Part shown: positions 48,128 through 58,700 of the stretch, one piece after another
How the letters are laid out: each line of letters begins with the position of its first letter
Numbering within the stretch: position 1 is the first letter of the stretch
Origin: Strigamia acuminata
Taxonomy: Eukaryota; Arthropoda; Chilopoda; Geophilomorpha; Linotaeniidae
Assembly (NCBI GenBank): GCA_949358305.1
Contig: OX442315.1
Coordinates: 17,510,427 to 17,574,426 of the forward strand
Direction: 5' to 3'
Length of the DNA: 64,000 nucleotides
Translations under genes and position numbers: made by a program
Notes under the pieces: generated by a model
Database searches by the model: none
What the model saw: the letters and a program-made list of their open reading frames with translations, nothing else
Told to the model about the DNA's origin: nothing

Positions 48128-48869
48128 ATGACTAGGTACGGCGTAAAAACCGACGTCAGAATCAGAAAAGCAAAAAGAAAACAGGTTTTTACTGATGTAC
48201 AGGTAAGGGAGTGAAGATGACATCGAGAATTAGTGAACTGAATATTAAAATTGCTTAGGCTACCACTCACAACCAGCAATAAATATTACCAGGATGTTGA
48301 CATATTAAGTCAAGGTTAATGTTAGCTACTACCTGTCTACCTCGACCTTGTTGTTGTGTTTTGTGTAATTACATTGTTCATTTGAAAGTAATTACAAGGA
48401 AAAGAGTTGTTTATAATTCAAAAAACAGAACATAAAATTAAAGCATTTCAAACCGAGGTATATACAAATTCATGTATTTTTTTTCTTTTCTTTTTAAATA
48501 AATTTAAATTTAAAGTATTAACTAAACAGATCGTAAATGACATACTTTGGTGAAAATTTACATTTTTGCTTCGAGTTATCTAATCATGTCTTGTAGAATG
48601 TTTTATTTGCATACAGTACTGCAGTATTTTTGTTTAGGAATTGCTGCCTGCAGATATTCATGCCAAGCAACACAATAAAGTAATAACTTTGTATGAAGAT
48701 ATCTTGGTGGAATTGGTCGAAGTATGTGAATATTATATCAACTTTTTATGACCAAACAACACTACAAATTATGCTGACATTGATGAAACGTTTGAAGAAA
48801 TTTTTACACAAATTACTAGGTACTTATTCAAGGTCTGCACTTCAGAAAACTTTGTTGTCTTTGTTATAA
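48128..48869 (+). other. Candidate small three-exon gene, unrecognised
   Basis: An exon after ...AAATTTTAG (near 48108) holds ATG 48128 and reads MTRYGVKTDVRIRKAKRKQ... to a GTAAGG donor near 48204. The next exon starts after TTGTTTAG (near 48638), reads ELLPADIHAKQHNKVITLYE..., and ends before GTATGTG near 48720. Both are in phase. A third exon after ...GTTTGAAG (near 48803) could add about 23 residues to TAA 48869, with a CTGAC branch-site-like motif upstream, but its pyrimidine tract is weak. The result is about 75 basic residues, no recognised family. It would be transcribed divergently from the factor C-like gene about 100 bp away. Confidence 0.35.
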
Positions 48870-50674
48870 ATTTTATTAAAAAATTAAAAAAAAACATTTG
48901 CATGAATATTCCATTACGTCATTCGGATTTTCCACGTTTTTCCCCGAATGAAGAGGCAGTTTTCGATTGGATAGTTGCCAATCCTTTAAGAAGGTTATTG
49001 CACTTGAAACTGAAAGTTTGTATTGATTTGTTGTTAATACTACACTAAAATACGAAATAAATTCGGTTTTAGTAAACATCGCAAGGAACATTGCTTTGAT
49101 GGAGTTTTACTGCAGTACACCCACAAATAAATCAAAATAGAATGTCAATTTTGCTAAAAATGAAAAATCATTAAGTTATTTTTCCTCCAAAGGTTTTTAT
49201 TGCACACACGTGCTATATACTTTTAAATATGATTATCATTATCATTTTGAGGCTCCTGACCTGACAAAATGATTGGAAATTTTTGAAAATTTTAGAAACA
49301 CGGTTTTCAAATTTTTATTCGAGACCTTGAAAAGGTTTAATGTTTTTGTCACGGACACAAATAAATGAAAACACTAACTAAAACAATAAACTGTTTCCTA
49401 TGAAAATCCAATTTGTATCATTACGTTGTCTGGCTGGTCGCAAAATAGAATAGACTTCGATAGAGATCAGACCACACGCACGAGTTTTGTTAGTTCAAAA
49501 GGTTCCCACCAGATTAGCAATCTGGCGCACGATGCAGCTATTCGAGAACATCGACTCGCTTGGCGGGCGTTTTGAAGTTAAATTAAAGCCAAATAAAGAC
49601 GTTAGTACAAGAATTACTTCTTATGCTGCTTCTTCTACTTACGACATATAAGTTTCCCAATTTAAAAAAAAAATTATTAAATGAAATGAATTAAATTAAT
49701 AGTATTTTGCCATTGTGTTTATTCATTCATTGACAGCTTTTATCTCACAAGTTTTCTTATTTTCTGTTATTTCGGTGTTTGATTATTCCTGTGTTTGGGT
49801 GGCCAACTGGGAAGTTTTATTTTGATTACAGCAATTCAACATACAACTCAGACATATATTCTCAGAGTAATTTGCATTAGGGAAAACCACAGATACGCAC
49901 TTAGCATAAGGATAGAAGCAGTACCGTAAATCAAACAAGAGTGGGTCACCGATACAAACTGATCAGATATTCAGATCCAGTGCTCTTCCAATGTTCCAAT
50001 GAAAACAGGTGATTAAGGAAGGTCGTTCATAGTGATATACAACCACAACTCTAAATAAAAATACCTTGTAGAAATAAATGTAACAACAAAACAAACCAAA
50101 TGGACTGTGGGCTGGTTACATCTGTTGAAGCACAACATCGAACACCGGTGTTAGGATATCACTTAATTAATCCAATGAAATAAAATATAAATGTAAAACT
50201 GCAAACATAACTTAGAACAAAAGAATATTATGAATAAGTTCCAGAACGAGTCCTATCCAAATGCTCTTCTTTACGACTTGAACGTGTAATTAATCCATTA
50301 AGTTACAACCAAAAAATGCTAAAAGCAATTTCCTATTGGACAGGTTTATTTATGCACTACCTCTGGGCTGACTGAAATCTGAGTAAATCTAAAGATAAGA
50401 GAAGTGGCACCACTATTTCTTTTACGGTGTTGTATAGGTATTAAATATTACTTAGACTTACCAATAAATAAACTTATTATTACCAAATACATTTTCCTTC
50501 AGAAATACTAACAATAAATCATCTAGATTGCATCAGTCACCCCGGAATTTCCATGCGGGAGAAATAGAAAATTACATAATAAAACGTGAAAAAAAACACC
50601 TAAGAATAATTTGAAATTAATTAATGGGTGAATCCAGTGATACAGATAAGATTTTATGATACCCAAGACATAAC
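48870..50674. other. Non-coding stretch, nothing recognised
   Basis: AT-rich sequence without a recognisable gene, RNA or repeat. A frame near 48900-49050 on the plus strand looks mildly protein-like but has no supported splice sites. Confidence 0.5.
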
Positions 50675-50761
50675 TTTTCCATTTCGCGGCTTCTTTCTCG
50701 AACACCTGGCGAAAGTCACGTGGATCTATTAAATGGACAAGCGCATCCAAGGAAAAGCAAG
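50675..50761 (-). other. Candidate internal exon, unrecognised
   Basis: On the minus strand a long pyrimidine run and TTAG precede an 87-nt open segment reading LDALVHLIDPRDFRQVFEKE and onward, followed by a GTTATG donor. The composition looks coding, but I found no partner exons and no family. It may be chance. Confidence 0.2.
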
Positions 50762-53700
50762 CTAAAAAAAAAAAGAAATTTATTACACACTATGTTCTTC
50801 AATTAACCATGTTAATTGCTATTAATTTCAAGAGGAAAAGCAGCGCAACTATTTTGTGCTCAACCCTCTTTTGGCGCTTGGTATTTGGCAATATGTGCAC
50901 GTGGCTCGAATTAAATGATCACTAGCATTCAATTTTGTGGTGCACGAATTGAGAGTTAATTGTGTGAAAATGTTAGTCACGTGTTTGCCCTGCGTTGACC
51001 CGCGTATGTTCGCAATCTGGAACCCACTCGTCTTTTGACAGCTACGCCTATCAACAGTAGATCACGTGGGTTTTGGGACTTGGGAATGAAAAATCAAGAG
51101 AGAGGGGCGCGGGTTGCATAGTTCCACAAATCAACACGAGACCTGGTATTAAAAGAGACACACTACATGCAATTGAAAGAGGAAACCATCCATAAGATTA
51201 AAGTGTTTGGAGAGAGAGCGAGGGAAAAAAATTAAACAAAAAATAAATTAGGGCAAGAAGTGATATTAAGAAAAAAATAAATTATGTCTAAAAAATTAAC
51301 GAGCTAAGAAGGGTAGAAATGGAGGGGAAAGAGATGAAGTTGCGATTGGGATGAACGACATTCCCAGAGTTATCGCTTCGTTTAAAAAAAAAATTAATGT
51401 ATATATTTAAAATTAGCTTAATTTGAAGGTTGTGAACGAAGTTTATTTAGTTATGATGATTTTAGAACAGTTAAATTAGTTCTTAACGACGGGCAATGAA
51501 TAATTAATGCCGTTTTTATTTATTTATGTGTATAAACACAGTTTGGGATTCCGAGGAATCCATGACAGTTAGACCACGTGGTTAGACGAAGGTAAAAATT
51601 CGACTCAGCATGAGGCACTCAAAGACTATTTTTAATAGTTCCTGGGCAAGCAATAAATCGAATGAGGTCGTACAATATCATCTTTGTTTATTTTTATTTT
51701 CTCCGATGTCATGGAAAAGCTTAGCTAATCAAACACACTTGTACGAGAAAAGTACATAAGCGCTCTTCGTCCATCAGCGATCTCTTTGTATTTCATCATT
51801 CGCATGTTTTACCGAGCGGCGGCGCTTAGATCGCCGCAACGTGTGACAAACTACTGATAGCATGCATTCTCTGTTGGGCCGTTCGTAAGAGCGGGCGAAA
51901 AGCAAAAAAAATCGCAATGGTGCATCACGGAATTCACTTATAATGCCTCAATCGGATATACGACACCGAATGCCGGAACAAATTGTCAACGAAAAGATCT
52001 CAATTTTGTAGGTAAGATCAATTTTTATTTCAAAATTCCGTTTTTTCGTTTTTTGTATCATGTTTGATAAAATAGTTGTTTTTAATTTTTTGTTTTTAAT
52101 TGTTAACCGTCGCGTTAGGCCTAATGTGCATTCGGAAAATGTGGCGAAAAATGATCCGAATGAGGTTCGGTTGCACGTTTAATATAAACACATGAATGGG
52201 TAACGGTTTAGAATTATATACGGTACTTTATTTATGTGATGAAAAATTCCTGGAACATTTTTTTTTTGCGTTTTATTTGCATGTTAAATGAGCAAATGGC
52301 AGATTTGTTGGTAAAAGTTTGCACCGTGCGGCTCGCGCGCCGCTATTGAAGTAACTAACCCGGGACAGCGAAGGGAGCGCCGGGCACAAGGGGGCGGAAA
52401 GGAAAAGGAAAAAGAAGAACATGATATAACGCGAGGCTGCAGTCTTAAACTTGTCAACACTATTTGAACTGTCAGAGCAGCTAAGATGAACAGACCACTT
52501 GAAAAAGTAGGAAATGACCACAAAATGAGGGACGAAGGGGAACGAGTCGACCCCAATTAACGTCTTCATTAGACAAGATTTTTAAAGCTGATTTCGCCAT
52601 GAGTGATTTAGCATTTACCGAATTTAAGTAATTTATTTATTCAGTTTTACGGTTTTATGTGGAAATTGACAATTTTTAGCAAAAAAGAGAAAATTCGGCA
52701 TTTTTTTTACACAAGAAGATTGACAATTCGGCTTTTTTTAGTTAAAAAAAGAAAATTCGGTTATTTTGACAAGAAAAGGAGAAAATGCGACTTTTTTTAG
52801 CAAAAAAAAGAGTGAAAATTCTGCTTTTTGAATTGAAAAAAGAAAATTTGGCGCTTTTTTATTGAAAAGAGAGAGAATTCGGCTTTTCTGATGTAAAAAA
52901 AATGAAAAAATTTGGATTTTTTTTACTTTAAAAAAGAGAAATTCAGATTTTTTGACTTAAAAAAGGAGAAAATTCGGCATTTTTTGCTTTTCTTTTATAG
53001 AAAATTTATCTTTTTTAATTTAAAACTGAGAAATTTTGTTTGTATTAAAAGAATATAATGATAAAGCCTAAAGCCTTAATTTTATTGACGAATTGTGTAA
53101 TTTATACTGAATTTAATCAATTTTCCATAAGTTGTTCAATATTTGCAATTTTTATGTCAAAATGTGCATTTTTTGACGCATAAAATGAAATTCTTTTCAA
53201 CGAGTCCAAACCTACCTAAATCTAAGACATTTACTTTACTCAATCATTCAAAATGAAGAAATGTTTCTTTACATCTCTCTAATTTAATTCCCACCGTTGT
53301 TTATACACACAAACAAAACAGAAAAACCGCGTTAAAATCCACCTAATTTATAGCTTTTATATACAGCGGAATTTCTCAAGACCCTCACCAGGTGGCAACT
53401 TATTGTTGCATGCGATGCGACGTTTAAAGTATGGGTATAAATTCGAATAAATTAAATTACCCTAGACGACAAGTGGTTTTCACGGTCGATACCTTTTGCG
53501 TCGAGATTTGGCAAGCGATAAAGCAAAAAAAGCGCATTAAAACGGCATTTTTTAATACATTTATTTGATTTGACGGTGAGATTGGTGAATTAACATTATT
53601 CATGGGTTATAAAGCAATCAAAACGGCAGAATGCGGTGTGACATGGTCGTTGGTGATTCAGTTCACATTCGTGGACAGCTTGTTAGTAGTTTGGGCTTCC

Positions 53701-54850
53701 TTCTTTGCTTGCCCCATCTGGTTGGTTAGTTGCGGTGATTGGTGAACATGTGCGCAGACCCAGACACCGCAGACATGGCTGCAGCAAAGGGCACAGCGTG
53801 ATATGCATGAAGGAAAGGAGAGGAATGCGTTGAAGCGATGCAATATTAGTCGTTTATTTATTTTTTTGGGTTTTCGGTTTGTGTCTTTGGTCTTGGAGTT
53901 GGGAGGGGGGAGAGATGGGTACTTGGAGGGGCTGGAGGTTTATCATTACTCAGTTTTGCACATAACTAGTCACGGGTGTTTTGAATTATGTTATTTGGCA
54001 TTGGTGAAATGGTGGGAAAGATAATTTGACCAGAATTTAGAGTTGTCACTTGGAGTTGTGTCAGGGAAATGTTGTTTGCTTGGGAGGTGGCTTCTGGTTT
54101 GGGCTGCCAGATTTCCTGGAGGAAAAACAAATAGAAATAAATTTTAAAAGTAGGGTTTAATTTAAAATTTCAGTTTGAAAATGCAAAATTTTATCATTTT
54201 ATATTTAAAACGTTCAAAAATTTCATCCAAAAGTTGAAGTTTTATTCAAAAGTTCAAAAAGTTATTTTAAACAAGTCGAATTTTTTTTCAAACAATGTGT
54301 AAATGTTAAATTTATTCATTCTTTTGAAAAAATTTGAAAGTTTATTTTGAATATTTTAATGAAATGTATCTTTTAGGATGAAATGCCATCCAACTCTTGG
54401 TCATCTTTTTCTGTTTTGTCTCGGGGTGAAATTTAATTGGTTATTTATATTTTAGTTTGAACGGAAATTAATGCTTGCACGTAAATTTTCGGAAGCGATC
54501 AAGTCATTTGTTTATTGGTGTAATGTTTCGTGGGAATCTTAGCCAAGTGTAATTTAAACACAGATTAATGTGCGCGTTTGTGCGGAAATTGGGAGGGAAT
54601 TTGTTTAACATTTTATCCTGGAATGCGTTTTGTTTGCGGAAAGTCTCGAGTTGACTGTAGATGAAGAATTATCAATAAACACACGTTTCTATTCTGTTAG
54701 CTTTGTGTGATTAATGGCAAGTAAGTTGCCTTTTATACAAACAAAACTTGAGCAAACACTTAAACTCCTCGTTTTGCTTTTTCTAGCACAAGGCTTAGCA
54801 CTTGGGCAAACAGCAGTATAACTTGCGTTTAAAAGTAGAACCAACCTGGA
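50762..54850. other. Long non-coding stretch with repeats and a possible 5' exon
   Basis: No confident gene was found. A locally GC-richer block (51780-52011) ends in a strong donor (TTTGTAG then GTAAGATC at 52012) and could be the 5' untranslated exon of a plus-strand gene whose body is not visible here. Two small ATG-stop frames lie in it. A degenerate tandem array occupies 52670-52995. Confidence 0.4.
52670..52995. repeat. Degenerate tandem array (AAAAAGAGAAAATTCGGC-type units)
   Basis: Eight or so imperfect copies of a unit of about 35-45 bp combine an A-rich block, GAGAAAATTCGGC and a T-rich block. Copies differ by indels in the A and T runs. Because the A and T blocks alternate, the array could form many short hairpins. 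Confidence 0.8.
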
Positions 54851-54859
54851 TTGCTTTGG

Positions 54860-55129
54860 ATGAAAATTGCACTTTATGTAACACTTGTAGTCAGTCCAAA
54901 TTCAAAACATTTGATTTACAGCTTTTATCAATTGACAAAACGCTCTTTCCGTATTAAAAAAGATGCAATTTCACTAATAAAAAATGCAAAATTGGATCAC
55001 CTACACAGGACGCAGCAAATTTTGGACATTTTTAATACGAAGTTGCTGCAGTTTGTTTTATTTTGGGCGCTAATCACTTTTTTATGCGGTGATATTACAA
55101 TCGCAACTTTAAGTCTTATTTTATCTTAA
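54860..55129 (+). other. Open frame with hydrophobic C-terminus, doubtful
   Basis: An 89-codon frame ends in a predicted membrane helix (LLQFVLFWALITFLCG...) just 6 bp from the 3' end of the U2 sequence on the other strand. It faintly resembles the end of arthropod seven-transmembrane chemoreceptors, but I see no diagnostic motif. It could be a fragment, a last exon or chance. Confidence 0.15.
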
Positions 55130-55134
55130 TTATT

Positions 55135-55259
55135 ATGAGCTGAACCCAGATTTACTGCAATACTAGGACAACTCAGCAAGGCAGGAGCGAGCTCCAAAAC
55201 CCTCACATCGTTTCAAAAATCAAGCAAATATCACAGATCCCATTGGGATCGTATCAGAT
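55135..55259 (-). ncRNA. U2 snRNA, 3' portion (interrupted gene)
   Basis: Read on the minus strand this continues U2 from ATCTGATACG. It contains a perfect GATCCC-AAT-GGGATC hairpin, an Sm-site segment GATTTTTGA (55213-55221), stem-loop III with GGAGCTCGCTCC, and stem-loop IV with the near-invariant loop TATTGCAGTA. Stem IV pairs over CCTAG/CTGGG and GAGTTG/CAGCTC. The 5' part lies 6.4 kb away at 61620-61682, beyond a BEL/Pao element. The 5-bp CAGAT (55255-55259) is the target duplication. Confidence 0.92.
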
Positions 55260-55739
55260 TGTGAAAATCCCAGTTTGTGAATGTTAAAAGTTCGCTTTTT
55301 TGATGTAAATTCAGTTGGTTCAGGTTTCGAAAATTTCTAAGTTCTTTTTCAGTGTGTGAATACAAATAAATTCTAACTGCTCAACAAGAGCAGTCCTGCT
55401 TGGGTAAAGTGAAAGTTTGTACTGGTTTATTTTCGTTGAAAAACGATGTTAAATACATGAAATAATTAGTTCTTGGAAACAAGAACAAAACATACAAATA
55501 TAAATAGTTCTCAGAAAATGAGAACAAAAAGTCAAAAAAAAGGTCAAAAACTCTAAACAATAGAAAACGTCACCACATCTGGTGTAAATTTAGACACTTC
55601 TAGAATCACAACAAAAGACTCGGGTTTTCCCTTCAAAAAATTCGCAGAAGGCAATTAAAACAGATTACAGTAAAAACCCAAAATTTCCCAACACCAATTT
55701 AATACAAAATTAAAATACACTAAAACCCTAGTTTTTACA
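55260..55739 (-). repeat. BEL/Pao 3' LTR
   Basis: 480 bp, TG...CA ends, identical by eye to 61140-61619. In the minus orientation its first bases TGTAA supply the stop codon of the polyprotein. A minus-strand AATAAA lies near 55426. The inner flank is a run of nine C (sense strand) plus AG, not the purine tract expected next to a 3' LTR. Confidence 0.97.
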
Positions 55740-58700
55740 CTGGGGGGGGGTCGCTAACATCTGCGACAATGTCCTCGTGCGCTTCCAAAAGGCACAATCT
55801 TTGTATGGGACGCCTCAACTTCTTCCCTGTGGCGAGTCGGACCTCACAGGACCTCACTTTCCCATCCCGCCCAGGAAAAACAAGTGTTACCAATCCCATT
55901 GCCCACACTGACCTCGGTTGATTCTCGTCTTGTATCAACACGACGTCGTTAACCCTCAAATCCCTTTTGATGTTGTCGGTTCGAAATACCCTAAGCTCAA
56001 TCAGGTATTCGTGGTTCCAGCGCCTCCAAATCTGTTTTAGCAAGCGCTCACGAAGTCTCCATCGCTTCAAGAGTTCAACCGCACCAGCATCCATCTGTTT
56101 GGGGTCATGTTGATGAGTTCCTGGGAGCGAAATGTGACGTCTTCCAACTAGGAAGTGAGACGGTGTCAGCGGCTCTTTTTCCTGAGCATCTGCATACACG
56201 TATGAAATTGGTCGTGAATTTATCATCGCTTCCACTTCACACAAAGTGGTGGTCAACTCTTCGAATGTCAATACACGACGCCCCAAAATTTTCTTTAGTG
56301 ACACCTTAACCGTCCTCACCATCCTCTCCCAAAAACCTCCCCACCATGCTGCTCGCTCAACAATGAATTTCCATGTGATTTGGCGTTGCGAAAGAAAGTT
56401 ACCAATCTTGGTCGATTTAATGGCCCCCATCAAAACTCTTAATTCAGCATCGGCCCTCTTAAACGTTTTAGCGTTGTCCGAATATATTACCTCTGGTACG
56501 CAGCGACGAGCAAAAAATCTTTTTAATGCCATTACAAAATCATCTGTACTCATAGAAGATACTAACTCTAAATGAATGGCTCTTGTCACTGCGCACGTGA
56601 TGAGAGCAATGCAACACTTATTTCCCGCGCGTTGGTAAAGAGGGCCGGCGAAATCAATTCCTACTATTTGAAAGGGATCAGCTCTTCTGACTCGATCAAC
56701 TGGCAATGGCGCTTCTATTTGTCGCATCAAACGACCTTGGACTTTTCTGCAAATAAAACAATTATGAATTATCTTCTTTATACACGATCTCGCTCTTGGA
56801 ATCCAAAATCGCGTCCGTATTTCTGCGAGAGTGTCGCCGAGACCGCCGTGAAAAACTCGTTGATGCGCGTCTAATATCAAAAGTTCAGTAATTCGCTGTC
56901 CTCCTGGCAACACCCATGGTCCCTTAGCTTCTCTTCGAACCTCGCCCCACTCGAGTCTGGTTCGCACATGTAGAAGGTGGTGGTCGTCGAATGCGCAGTC
57001 GATTTGGCTCAACACGGAATCTGTCTCGACTCGTCGTCCCGCCTCAATTGATTTAATTTCACTCGAAAAATAAAGTTGCTGCACTGCACCAATCCAATAA
57101 TGCTCGGCGCGGCGTAATTCGTCTAACGACAATGGTGATCCGTTCCTTTCCTTTCGTTTCAAATTGTCCGCAAATCGTTGTACCCACCCCGTTCTGTGCA
57201 ACAAGCTCGTCCACGAACTGCATGTATTTAAATTGATTAAAAGTTCTTTCAAAGGTGGCTCGTCATCGATCACGACATTGACTTGTTCGTCGGCTTCTTC
57301 GTCGAATTCGGGTTCAATGTCCACCTGTGGCCAAGTGTTCTCGTTCTGTGACAACCATTTTGGCCCTTTCCACCAAATTTGGTCGTCCAACAGCTGTTGT
57401 GCGTCTATCCCTCTGGTCAGCAGGTCGGCTGGATTCTCTTTGCCGGGGACGTGGCGCCATTCCGCGTGTGGCGCGTTGAGTTGAATCTCCTCGACTCGTC
57501 GGGACACGAAAGGAATCGTCTTGCTGTTCCCCCGCTTCAGCCACGCCAACACTATGGTCGAATCCGTCCAACATATTGTCCTTGACGCCGGCAACTCGTT
57601 TAATTTAGCAATTAACCTCGATGACAGGAGTGCCCCCATCAATTCCAGTCGAGGCAACGTAATCGTTTTTACCGGAGCGATTCTAGATTTGGAGAGAATG
57701 AAACAAATTTTATTATTATTAGCATTGCCCACTCTGGCATAAATCACCACGCCATAAGCGAGCGGGCTGGCGTCGCAAAACACATGAATCTGAGCGTTCG
57801 AAAAGTCACTGCTGAAACCCATCCAACGTGGCACCTTAATCTTTGCAAGCAGTGGAACTTGATTTCTCCAACTTTGCCATCTCTCAGCTTCTTCTTCAGG
57901 CAATTTTTTATCCCACTCTAATTTCAATCGCCAAAGTCCTTGAAAAATTAGTTTTCCCGTTACACTGAATGGACTGACGAATCCGACTGGATCGAAAATG
58001 CTGGCCACCACTTGAATTACATGCCTTTTTGTGATTTGTTTTTCTTCTAATTTTTCCAAAAGTTCATTCATTTCGAGTGACAATACGTCCAAATTTATAT
58101 CCCAAATTAGACCCAAAACCTTCGTTATTGTTTTGTCGTTTGTCGCCGACGGTGTCATTCTTTCTCGCACCTGACTCGAGTTTGTCATCCACTTCGTGAG
58201 TTCCATGTTGGCCCCTTTTAATATCTCCGCGACCTCGTAACACGTTTTCGTCAGTATCGCCTCGTCGTGGTTGCTGTTGATAAAATCGTCGACATAAAAT
58301 CGCAACAATACTTGCAGAACCGTTTCTGGATATTGCTCGACGTATTTCATTAGATGCTCGCGGATGGTTGCGTTCAACAGGAAGGGGCTTGGTGTGGCTC
58401 CAAACAATACTCGAGTCTGCCTCAAAATTCGTAACTTCAACGGTCCCTTTCCATCCCACTCGTCACACAACCAAAAAAATCGCAAACAGTCCCTGTCGTC
58501 GATGTGAATGCCGATCTGGTGAAATGCCTTGACTATGTCCCCTATGGCGGCGTAAATGAAAGTTCTGAAATGGATTAACATTCTTATTATTTCAGGCAAC
58601 AGGTTCGGTCCAGTGAATAAGCAGTCATTTAAAGATTTGTTTTTGGCGCCATGTGACGAAGCGTCGCAAACGACACGCAATTTCGTCGTCTCTCGTTGCT

